A stretch of 64,000 nucleotides of DNA, from contig NC_049980.1 of assembly GCF_000003815.2 (NCBI RefSeq), forward strand, positions 17,103,912 to 17,167,911, read 5' to 3'. Made by a program: the position numbers and the translations under genes. Source of the DNA: Branchiostoma floridae (lineage: Eukaryota > Chordata > Leptocardii > Amphioxiformes > Branchiostomatidae). How positions within the stretch are numbered: position 1 is the stretch's first letter; the number at the start of each line of letters is the position of its first letter. This document shows, one piece after another, positions 24,002 to 38,300 of this stretch. The notes beneath the pieces are model-generated. The model searched no databases and was not told the DNA's origin. It saw nothing but the letters and a program-made list of their open reading frames with translations.

Positions 24002-26952
24002 AAAAAAGAAAATACAGGCTGAGACAGGACCGAAACGACAGGGGTCACAAACAGTCGCGTAAGTAAGTTTCGTGACTGTCGACGACTGCCGCGAGCCGGT
24101 TAAATGTTGCCAAGCAACGGAAGATAGATTGAAATGGAGGAGTTTTGAATGAGATATACGTTGTACGACGACGTGTCACCAAAGAAAGTTGCTGTCATTG
24201 TAAATAAATTGGCTTCCAGTGACTGTAGACAGAGCACTAACAGCAGCAAATACGCGATTCTAGCAAGCCAACACATCAGGATGCTATATATTCAATATCT
24301 CAAATATCAATATATCAGATTATCTGAGGTAGTGGCCAGTTGATATAGCGAGACGGAGTGCCGACACACAGTGGTGATTCAACACTAGGCCGTCTTTATT
24401 ATGCGCAAACGGAAAGGTAACGTGAAGGCATCACGGGTACGATGTTTTAACGGCAGTACTATGATGCATGACATTCATAGGTCCAAAGCGGTGACCCGTC
24501 ATTCTGAACTCAGAAGATCGTTCCGAGAAAAGAGTTATTTATAATCGGGTGCTCTCTATGTATGGAGACATGCAAGACGCGGGTATGCTGAGACAGAAGG
24601 AAACCAACCCTTAGAACATTAGTCATGTAATGACGACAAGCCTTTTTAATCCACCGCCATGGCGGGCAGTGAATGACTTCACAGTCACGTGACCACAAAT
24701 CCATTACTATATAATTCTCAGTAGATATAACAGAATCTCCTCAATACAAGACCGTGTCTTCTACGCATTAGTTCACCCGGTGTGTTCACAACCTCGCCTA
24801 TTAACTGACGTTGTAGAATATCATATGGGGTTTTTCGATACCGTTGTATCGGCCATAACATTTTATTTTCGATTTATTGAGTTTTTTGTAATCCATGTAA
24901 TCCATGCACTATTTAGAGGCTATATCATGAACAGTAACTTATGCTGAAGGCTTGTCGGAAGGCTGAAAGCTTATAATGCAAGTACTATGTAAGGAACTAT
25001 ATACTCCTCGCTACGGCAAGAAGAAACAAACTATTTTTGAAGTCAACAATTCTGCTATGCCAAAGCATACTGTGCTGCAAACAGCTAAGGGTAAACAGGT
25101 TGGAATATTGTTATTGTAACTTTGAGTTGGCTTGAGCCCGTGTATTGTATAGAATTACCGATCTCTGTCTGATGTTTGCCAGACTGTTGTGTATATGACC
25201 TTGTTGCAAGGGCGCTTGCCACATTAAAGAGAAATTTCATACTTCCATGTAAGACTGTCGTGCGTAGATCGCCATAACGGGCTTACTCAGGTTTCACAAC
25301 CACTTAAGGCAAGTCGGTGGAAGTCTTTCAAAGATAGACAGACATATTATAGCTTATACGTTTTCAATTGGAAAGCAAGATCAGTGTGTAATGACAACAT
25401 GTCTATGTTGCTTAGGCTACACCAGGCAGTAATTACGAAACATAACTTTTCCCAGCACTATTGTTTACCTTTGCTACCCTGTATGCCACTAGACTCGAAA
25501 AGGACCAAACAACAACTATTTACTGTAAGAAATATCTATGAGATCGCCCCACCATTCCATTTCCAAGCTATATTCCGACCCCCACCCAATCCCAACGGTG
25601 CGTTGGGGTTGGGGCGTAGGGGTTCGGAACATCTGAACGAACATAGGACTGTGGCAACATAGGGTTGACACTGGTGAACAACTTTAACGTGTCAATGTGA
25701 AATGACGAATGGTACTCTCCAGTGTAAGAATTCAATTGCAATTTAGACCGCAGGACATATCAAGCAGATCATGTACTTTTCTTGCACTGGAATCCCTCAT
25801 ACGTGACAAACACCAACCTTGTACCAACAACAAGCCGATGCTCTAGCTTCTAGGGTGCCGCTCACGTGTGACGTACATATTTTACTTTAAACTGAAAACA
25901 GACATATTACACTTGTCGAACACGGTGTTACCTGGCCAAGGAAAGTTGTCAATACTTGGGATAGATATTTTTGCATATAGTTTTATAGATATGATATTAG
26001 ATGATGACCACGGATATAAGAGCAATTTATTGATCCCCAAGAAAGCAAAAGCTCAAATGTCAATATCTTGCCACGCAGCTGCAGATTTATTTACAGCAGA
26101 AGCAACATGCATCAAACGACAACATGTCCGATCCGTTGGCTATGTACAACGAAAGAGTTATGTAAATTTGATATTGTGAAGCTTGGCTATGTCCGTTGAT
26201 ACATCTCGGTCAACCGATCCATGTTGAAGACAAACGGAAATGCAGCCTGATCACAGCTTTAGCATCAACATTTAAAACATAGTCATCATTCTGAAGTTGG
26301 AGCTCTTTACTAGTACAAGTGCACTTGACTAATAAAACCATTTCGTTACGTTTTGTGCGCATAGAATAGACATGGGTACATTCCACGGCGTGAGCATATG
26401 AAGCTATCTTCATTATTGAAAAGAACACGTACAATCAATTGTGAGATATCAACAATTCACTTGTCTCCAGTATAGATATGCCCGATAATATAAACCCAAG
26501 ATTCTTACAACGGAAAAACACACATACAACATCGTTGCACTATTCTGTTCCTGACTATAGTTTGGCACAGGGCCACTTTATGATGCGATCAAAACGATTG
26601 CGTTGCAGCATTACCCATAATATGATACTGTATTGAAGATTACATGTAGTCTATGTGGTCTACCGTGCACTGTCCCAGCGACTGGCATGAGAACTGCATG
26701 CTGCGATGGTATGTCCCAGCATATTGTACTTCTGGGCTATGAACTTTGACGACTTTCAGGAAGCTATTTAGTCGATGATCAAAAAGTTGATACCATTCTT
26801 TTCTAGTTCTCTCCAAAGAGAACCAAATATTCAAAACAAAATTCAGATTCCTCTTCAAACATCAGTTAAGCAAATGTACACATGTTGTGGTGAATGTTGG
26901 ATAGCATAGTTCTGAACTTCTGATACCAGGTATTGTGTACAATCTTATCCCA
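24002..26952. other. intergenic spacer between convergent PDZ-LIM and sialyltransferase genes
   Basis: The first 200 bp are probably PDZ-LIM 3' UTR. The rest is AT-rich and contains no exon that I can support. The right edge should hold the 3' UTR of the minus-strand sialyltransferase. Confidence 0.5.
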
Positions 26953-30152
<3,200 letters not shown>

Positions 30153-30173
30153 CCTTCCGTCGTCCGTTTGTGG

Positions 30174-30203
30174 TCAGCGATGGAGAATATGAATTTGGAT
30201 CAT
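30174..30203 (-). promoter_or_regulatory. short upstream ORF in the sialyltransferase 5' UTR
   Basis: On the minus strand a splice acceptor (TTTCTTTCAG) is followed at once by an ATG that opens a nine-codon frame (MIQIHILHR) and stops at 30174, 21 bases before the main ATG at 30152. Short upstream frames at such a distance commonly lower translation of the main frame. It is real only if this acceptor is used. Confidence 0.4.
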
Positions 30204-30253
30204 CTGAAAGAAAAAGTAAGTACATAAGTGCCCTAATAAGCAGCTGATTGAAT

Positions 30254-30295
30254 GATCGATCGATCGATCGATCGATTGATTGATTGATTGATTGG
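30254..30295. repeat. (GATC)n/(GATT)n microsatellite
   Basis: Five GATC tetramers pass into five GATT tetramers, consistent with one array in which a C-to-T variant spread. Confidence 0.95.
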
Positions 30296-30520
30296 ATAAA
30301 TGATAATGCGAAGCCTCTGCGATAGTGGTGCGTGTCAAATAGACCCGAGGTACTTCGATACAGTTGTGTCATGTTTTATCAATATCTACGTTGGATTGTC
30401 ATTCCCTTCGCCAAGAAGGTTATGTTTTCGTTAGCGTTCCTGTGTCGGCCTGTGTGATTATACCCCCCTCACATTAGGCGAAAATCGATCGGACGACGAG
30501 TCTGCGAGCTCTAAATTACG

Positions 30521-30620
30521 NNNNNNNNNNNNNNNNNNNNNNNNNNNNNNNNNNNNNNNNNNNNNNNNNNNNNNNNNNNNNNNNNNNNNNNNNNNNNNNN
30601 NNNNNNNNNNNNNNNNNNNN
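30521..30620. other. assembly gap (100 N)
   Basis: Exactly 100 N, of unknown real length. It lies just upstream of the first coding exon of the minus-strand sialyltransferase, so 5' UTR or promoter sequence may be missing. Confidence 0.99.
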
Positions 30621-33600
30621 GAGATATCAAAATGATTAGATTTTGGGCCCTAGCGGCTTTCTATAGTACTGCAGTGGAACTTAATTATGATACTGACAGA
30701 CTATGGTCACGATTTTTGTTGGTCCTCCAACAGATCTTGTGGTTGGGAAGAAGTTTCATAAGGTAGGACCCTCTAGCAGGTCTCTTAACAATAGTACGGC
30801 CGCGGGCCGTTTCCGTTGCAGAATTATATATTCGAAATAGGATAAGTCAAGAAGGGACACGGCGGTCGGTTGCTAGGGTATTCTTTCCCGTTGCTATGCG
30901 AGTTCGAAAGAGTATCGGGTTACAAGAGGCCTACTATTTGCTAACCGTAAAATATTTCAAAATAAACAAGATGTTATGACAGGGAAAATGTATTCAAAAT
31001 AAGATTAAACTCGTAATTTTAGATAGTTTGAATCTTCCCGTTTGAATTGAGATAGTTGTTTCGTTTCGATTTTGCTTCCAAAGACGATTTTTTTTCTGTT
31101 TCTAGGAAGGCCTTCAATTTGACCATACTCTTGATAAGATGGGCCGCAAGTGCCATGGCAAATTCTCGATTTTTATATTTTTCGTCATCTGAGAGGCAAA
31201 TAAAACTTTCTGTTTTTGGGATTTTTTAATTTTTAATTTTAAGCAAAGTTACAGTCAAAAATATGCGTAAAAATGGCATTTTTCGCACTTAATTACCAAT
31301 AATTCAAAATCTAAGGCATTTTTTAAAAATCCCAAAAACACAAATCTCGGGAAAACCGTTGCGGTCATTTTGAGCCGTCAATGAGTTATGTTGGACTATT
31401 CTTGGTGGAGATCTTAAACGATGTTTGCACGCATGTCATGCCGCACGGAGAGCGGGAGGGTGTTATTGATACCGGTGTAAACAACACTTATGATATTCAA
31501 GGTCACCAACAAAAACGCCAGTAGCTTCGGTACATATTACAGGTTCCAAACAAAGTGAAAGCATAGATGTAATGTCCAGAAAATTGTTTATATTGGTTAA
31601 AAACTATATTTTTCGCCTGATTCAAGTTAGTTGGGAGGAAAATGCCAGAAAGCACGGTTTTACCTGCAATGACCGCAGATGACCTAAATAGAACACGGGT
31701 TCCGTTCGAATTACGTCAGATGGAACATCATCGAAGAAGGTTCGAATTCGGCTAGACATGGGAGATTTTGAGCCCGTATTTGACCACCGTGGGAAGAATT
31801 ACTGATTTGCAGATTACTAACATGATGTGACGCATGTCTTGTTTCATACCAAAAGTGGGACAAAAAATACACCATGCCTTAACATCTTCTTTTTTCATTC
31901 ATTCTCTTCTATTCAAGAAAAAAGTTCAAGTAGGAGACTAGGGTCTCGGACTTCGAATTCGTGTTTGCTGCTATGTGCGATCTATATCCCTGGCGGCCGA
32001 CTGTTTGCAGTGCTCACAAAGCTGGCGGTGAACAAGCGCTACCCCAGATCCGGGATTGCAGGGGACTAGACACGGCACGTATTACGTAACAAACAAATGA
32101 TGTCAGGTGGGGTTGGTTAATAGAGAACAAGACAAAATCACCGATTAGTACAATAAAACAAGTGGGAGGTTGAATTCGAAAGGAGGGAACAACTAGCGAC
32201 TCGGGCTGTACCATTCTACTGGGGCAGCAGGCAGTCTTGATGCCTGCCCTTGGCCCCCTCCATGACATTCCGGCGACGGTGCTGTACTCCCACTGTCAAG
32301 GCTTCTACTATGATACATGACCTGCATGTAGCTGACGACTTTGTATCATATGGTACAAAGAATCATACAAGTCGGGCAGATACCCTATACGCCCCATCAT
32401 GGGCACCAGGAGTGTCCTTGTCATGTGGTTAGATTTTTGTATCAACATGGTCAACGGTAAGAATATTACTGTATCGTTATCTTCAAAGGGGAGTATAGAT
32501 GCATAGACATCTTTGTTTCAAATTAAAGGATTGCGTCTCCATCAAACCATAGTTTGTAGAAGTGTTGACATCTGTGCCATGGAAGTAATCCCGTCTTGTT
32601 ATTTCAATACGTATACGTCTGTTGACTCTTTCGACACACATGGAACATATATATGTGACGTCCAGTCATACATTTTGACGGTCCACTCGAAGGATACGGG
32701 GGAAAGATTCTCGTCACTATATAGACAATCAACATGTCACAGGCTCGACGACTGTCCTGGACAGATAAGCTTTCGGAATGATTAGTCTACTTTGTTTGGA
32801 GTCTTGTCTTGTTCAGCTAGCTTGCTATTGTCATCGGCGTAGTCCTAGAGCAATCAATACACACTCTGACACTTACCTTCATACCCGGTAAACAATGCGT
32901 CGTTGGATGACCGTGATGGCGAGCAAAAGCCCCCCGCAAAACATCACAAATGCGACAGGTGCCAGGTACAGGATTGACTAGTCCCACTGACAGCTTGTCT
33001 GTATAGGCAACGTTGTTCACTGTGACCTCACTGCTACATGGGTAATGATCCAGCTAGCTCCACACCCTGCATTTTCTGTGACGTCTTACTCTAAGCTGTT
33101 CGGCCAATTGTGTACTCAGGGGCTCTCTGGTCCACCGCAATGCCACGCTTCCAAGCTTTCAGGCAAAACTTCGACCCCGGTGATCTTTACTCTCGAGTTG
33201 ACTTAGACACACTCTATTGGAAACAGCTTTAGAATGGATCCAGTGTAAGTAAATAGCAACTCCTTTTCTGATTGGCTACAGGTGACGTCCTGTCTTTTCC
33301 GGCAAAAATAATGCTTGCGGCGTCGTGGCCAGGGCATTGCTCCCGGATTGTCAGAACATGAGCCTCGCAAAGCTCAACGAACGACAACAAAAATAGAAGA
33401 AAATACAACAAGATCTGAGATCCCTGCTGCATAGGAGTTTCACTGTAGTAAGATCTAGTAAAAGCACATAGGGTCAACAGAAGTGAGCTAACATAGTGGA
33501 GACAACAAGAAAATCAATAATCACATTTTGTTCCTCTAACCTTATTATTCCTGTAGCCATTCTTTTGAGGCTAATGTTTTGTCTGACGCTTTAATATGCT

Positions 33601-33639
33601 CGAATGTTTGAAGGCCACGGAAAAGCGGTGGCGCTGAAC
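30621..33639. other. spacer upstream of the sialyltransferase, promoter expected here
   Basis: No exon with a recognised product was found. The promoter and untranslated first exon of the minus-strand sialyltransferase probably lie here. A weak inverted pair (about 31212-31230 and 31323-31339, TTTTTGGGATTTTTT against its complement) may be a decayed MITE. A minus-strand frame at 33229-33435 encodes a signal-peptide-like start and is discussed as a finding. Confidence 0.45.
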
Positions 33640-34688
33640 GGGTTTTCGGAAAAACCTGTCCAGTCCGGAATGTGGAAAACCCTGTCCAGTCTGAAAAGAG
33701 GGTCTGCATGGGGGTATAAGTTGTAAGCTACTAGTACTAAGTACTAGACAACAACATTTTTTTTATCTTTAATATGGCTAAGCACAGAAATAACATCAAC
33801 TAACTTGAAGTGTGACACCATGTCATACAAAAATTATAACTTAACAAAAATCATCCATCATTGTTACTTCTGTGCATCATATCAAGGAGCTTTTATCAAT
33901 ATTTGATAAAAGCTCCTTGATCATATAAAAAAGTTCTACTTTAAGTCTTTGAGACTGAACATGCTATTAGCCTTATGGGATAATTTTACAAATAAAACAC
34001 ATTATTTTTAGAAGGATACATAGTTCTATATAGCTCACAACTTGTACTAGGGTGTGAAAAATGCCATCTTTGCTTTCTTGCAGTGCATTGTAAAATATAT
34101 GTTATATTATAACATTGTGTACTAAAGTCGTGTTGATATTGAAACCTTTCACAGTCATTCTATTGAACCAGGATTTAAACAGACCAGCTCTCAAAATGAG
34201 TGCTGCACACTTATCATTTAAAGAAAACCTTTCAAAGCCTGTCTTTGTAATGTATTGCCACTATCTAACAACCCGAAATTGACGGACACTCACTATCCAT
34301 TGTTTGATGGACAATGGGTGTAATTCTTTCCCCCTCATGTCCTACCAGATAAGTGTTAATTGGGTACTTTGCATTTGACAGGACTTTCTGTGCAGGCATA
34401 TTGCACCTTTGGGTCACTCATTATGCTGCCGATTCTATAGTTATGAAGAAGAAGAACTTAATTGCACGACAACTGTAGAGGATACAGTGTATGGCACCTT
34501 GTTTATACAATACATACAGAACAGTTTAACTACATGAGAAAATATGTGTATCAGTGTAAGTGCTGTCTGAAGTACTAGTAATAGTTTTAAGCATTGCCAG
34601 GAACCCCTATGCAGACCCTCTTTTCAGACTGGACAGGGTTTTCCGCCCCATTTCCCTGTCTGGACTGGACAGGTTTTTCCGAAAACCC
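33640..34688. mobile_element. non-autonomous MULE-like DNA transposon with 10-bp target duplication
   Basis: The terminal inverted repeats are about 75-85 bp. Both ends begin GGGTTTTCGGAAAAACCTGT when read inward, and both contain AAAACCCTGTCCAGTCTGAA and AGAGGGTCTGCAT; the left arm lacks about 10 bp present in the right. The element is flanked by an exact 10-bp direct repeat GGCGCTGAAC at 33630-33639 and 34689-34698. Long terminal repeats with 9-10 bp duplications point to the Mutator (MULE) superfamily, although other superfamilies cannot be excluded. The 1049-bp interior is AT-rich with no transposase. The intact duplication indicates a recent insertion. Confidence 0.88.
33881..33922. repeat. 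near-perfect hairpin within the MULE-like element
   Basis: ATCAAGGAGCTTTTATCAA is followed by TATTTGATAAAAGCTCCTTGAT, giving a stem of about 19-20 bp with a very small loop. It is part of the transposon and may be a remnant of a nested insertion or a structural element. The stem is too short and too perfect to be called a miRNA precursor. Confidence 0.85.
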
Positions 34689-35125
34689 GGCGCTGAACCC
34701 CCAAATTGACTGTAGATCATTTAATGTTTTCAAATTGTAAAATCACCCTCGGTCACACAGACCAGGAGGTGACTATGACTGGGGAATGATAGCTATAGAT
34801 GGCAGGAAAAGATCCGGATACTTAACATTACACTAAATTAAACATTCACGAGAAAAACACACATTTCCTCAGCCGCTAGAAAAACGCATGAAATCAATCT
34901 TTTTTTAGGGAAAAATAAATGCAAGACGAAAGCATTTCCATGTATGTACGTTTTCTTTTTTCTGCTTTGGGTGACCGAAAGGGCTGAAAAGAAACTTAGA
35001 AGGGTCCGGGCAACACCGACAAAAATCATGATGATTGACAAAACGCTAACAACGTTACTGTATGAAACCAACTTCTAGCAAAAGCTGACAGAGGAGTGAA
35101 GCCGGCCTTGGAGTGTGTATGCTCC

Positions 35126-35224
35126 GGTACCCGTCTGACTCCCTTTGGCCCGCCATGCCCCTTGGCCAGCTTTGATGTTACAGTATCTTATCATATTCTT
35201 ATGGCACCGTAGGATCTGCTTGGA
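35126..35224. repeat. dispersed repeat, copy 1, upstream of RNF126
   Basis: Shares CCTTGGCCAGCTTTGAT, CAGTATCTTA-like and CGTAGGATCTGCTTGGA blocks with a second copy at 42895-42973, in the same orientation, about 85% alike apart from indels. No open frame and no clear terminal repeats in this copy. Family unknown. Confidence 0.75.
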
Positions 35225-35331
35225 ACTTCCCAACCCTGGGGTTGGGCTCACCGACGTCTCGCCGTTTCTCGTTTCTAGATCTCGTTCCCATCAGTCTGAC
35301 ACGCGAGAATGAAGATAGAAACGTGATTTGG

Positions 35332-35339
35332 TGACGTCA
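35332..35339 (+). promoter_or_regulatory. palindromic CRE (TGACGTCA) at the RNF126 promoter
   Basis: A perfect cAMP-response element, the CREB/ATF site, lies 22 bp upstream of the RNF126 ATG, so it is close to or within the 5' UTR. Binding is not shown. The ATG itself lies in CCAAGATGGCGG, a YY1-type motif that often overlaps start codons of housekeeping genes. Confidence 0.6.
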
Positions 35340-35360
35340 TTCTGACGACAGGAATCCAAG

Positions 35361-38300
35361 ATGGCGGAGGCTGCTGTCGACCAGTCTTCGGCAGGATCGG
35401 TGTATTTTTGCCATCAATGTACTCAAGAAGTACAACCTAAGCTTCCGGTAGGTCATCAGAACAGACGATCATTTTGTTTTGCACAATTTCGGTTTTGATT
35501 GGTTGCTGGAAAGTGCCTCGGTACTGTTTATTTTCGGCCTGTTTCGACCTCCGTCTGTTGCCTGGGAGCACGGATGGAAAAAATTACACATTCAAACGAT
35601 GATGTAATTTTATCATTAAGATGCTCCTCCGTCGTGTCTCCTCTCAGGTGATATGTAGCCTACAAGGCTTGAACTATGATAGATACGCAAACCCCTTAAA
35701 TATGTATTTTGTATATGATGGAATTGTCTCCAAATCAAGAAAGGAGCTGTGGTCGGGAAACAGTACCTATATCGAAGATGGCTACCGGAAAACCCCGGAT
35801 CTGTCATATGTGCTTGTTAAGAATTCACAATCGATACCATGCACGTTTAGGTGGTTTCATAACATTACAATGCCGACAAACTGTTGTATGATGTGTAGAG
35901 TTACGATTGGCCATGTACAAACTGAAATGGGTTTTGAATTGATTCTTGAGGTCATAGATATATAGTCATACCTGCTACCAAGAAGGTTAGTAAATTAACC
36001 TTGCTGCTTCCTACCTACCCACATGTTTCCCCAGTATCTCTCAAATGAGAGAAACCCAGGTACACGGTAAAGGTCAAACATATTAATTGATCAGAAATAT
36101 GCATATTTGACGTTTAATTACAGTTATTTGTGTTTGTGCAAATTGTGAAAGTAGAGTTGATAGGAATGTATTACAAATTCCAAGGAATAGTAATGGGCTC
36201 AGTACACATGTGAAAATGAAAGCACATATTTTTTAGGTATAATGTGCAGAAAAGTTATGTAGATAATGTTTTATTGTTCCAACTTAATAACTTTGCTGAC
36301 TTTTGAGTGTTTGGAGGAGCTACTGTACAGTAGTCTTGAAAACATTTTGACCCATGTATCTCTTTTCACCTGCCAATGTATTCATTTTTAATTTTAGTAC
36401 CACTTGTACATATTGAAATGCATTTTTTATTGCCTTCTCCGTAAGAATAAGATGCATTAGTGGAAGCCTTACTAGGTAACTATATTGACTGTTGCTCTTC
36501 TTTCGTTTTGTTCATCTACTAGGACTACACCTGCCCAAGATGTGACTCAGGTTTCATAGAAGAACTGACAGATAACACATTTGAACCATCAGGGTGAGAC
36601 ACATAATTCAGAATCTTCCTTAATTTCTCCTGTTGAAAAATATTAATAACTGAACAATAGTTGTACCTTTACTTAACAGCCAGCATACACTCTAAATTAA
36701 AGAATACATTGCAGACTGTAAAAAATAATGTGACATTAGAGAGTCAGTAAAACACTTCTAGTTACATGTACAGTCAAACCTGTATTAGCGGCCACCTTTG
36801 CATAGTGGCCACTTTTTGTCGGTCCCTTGGATTCGTAATGATTAAGAAATAGGCTTACCGGCCACCTGTCCAACGCGGCCACGGCCACATGATTTCCGGT
36901 CCCGCAGGTACAAAAACACTGCCGATTACGACCACGCGGACCGCTGACCTATGTTTCGGCACGCGTTTGGCCATATACAGCGGCCGTATCGTCACCCTAC
37001 GCCAGATTTAAAGCCTCTTTGACTTATTTTCAAAACAAAACTTCGTAAACTGGCGCTACCCATACCCGCTGACAAACGAGGTCTTATAAGGTCAATAGAC
37101 GACACCAATATTACGGAGGTAAATTGTGTTAAAGTTAAGTTCTAATACACTATCGCTTAGGTTAATTTACATCACAAAACTTTCTAAATAAATTGTTTCA
37201 AAGACAAAATGATATGAACTTCAGACTATGGTGGATTTTATTCTTACATTTATTAAGAGAAAAGTTTGAAATGACGAGACTTTTCTTGTGAGTACCACAT
37301 TAGCATGATGGGCGAATCTGACGTGTGAACGCGAGCGCGGGAACACACGGACGGCGAAGTATCAAAGGCCAAGGATACAAGACGAAAGATCAAAGAAATA
37401 TGACGATACCGGTCTCTTCAGACAATATAAACTGTAGAACATTTAAAACTTTTTATAGCTTTTGTTTTCTTAATACATATAGTGTAAAAATCATTGCAGT
37501 ACAAGTACAGTACTGTATTATGTGAATAAAGATCAGTGGGTACTAGAACCATGTGTAACTTATTGCTTGTGGTCAATTCATTACTACATTAGTCATTAGC
37601 ATATTCTCTATAGTGGCCACCTCTCTATAGTGGCCAATTTTGACCAGTCCCTTGAGTGGCCACTATAGACAGGTTTGACTGTATATCAGAAAATTTCTTC
37701 AATGGGAATAATCTGGAAAACAATTGATTTACAGCTGTTAGCAAATATTATTATGCATACTTAATATATGTAACTGTTTTTTTCATTCATATTTACCAAC
37801 TTTCATGGTGTGTACATAAACCACTGTTCATATCCATGAGTACAACATGTGTAATTGTTAACAGGGAGGATGATGAAGATGGCCCCAATAATATTGATGT
37901 CAACCCAGCAGAGCAGTTTGCAGAGGTAAGAAGGATTGCTTTAGTTTTACCAACAATTAAGAAAACAGACAAACCTAGGCTGGCAATCAAAATAGCTGTG
38001 AACCCCAAAGAGAATTAAGGTACCTTGGTCATATTGCAGAATTTCTATGGTTTTCAACTTTTTGTTATGTATTAAAATGTACATTTTAGTATTGTTGCAG
38101 TCTAAAGGACCACTTGAAACTTTTGTTGCAAGTGGCCTCACCTGTTAAGTAAGTTAGATTAGATCATGTACCATACCATACCATAAAAAAATTGATTGTT
38201 GATACATATGTTATACATGTTGTAAAATTTTTATGACTCATACCTTTATATCTGTATATGCCTTGTCAAGTTATGGAGTAGGACTTTCCTGGGCCTGGAC

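Larger units (their letters stand above)
34699..35360 (+). other. upstream region of RNF126
   Basis: This region contains no coding exon. It holds one copy of a dispersed repeat (35126-35224) and, near the gene, a CRE. The presumed RNF126 promoter is TATA-less, as usual for a housekeeping gene. Confidence 0.5.

Noticed and set aside
31212-31339. inverted pair TTTTTGGGATTTTTT as a MITE
   Set aside because: The arms are low in complexity and interrupted, with no target duplication; too weak to annotate.
35621-35965. 114-codon plus-strand frame in RNF126 intron 1
   Set aside because: No recognisable domain, no fitting splice sites, and it lies within an intron of a well-supported gene.
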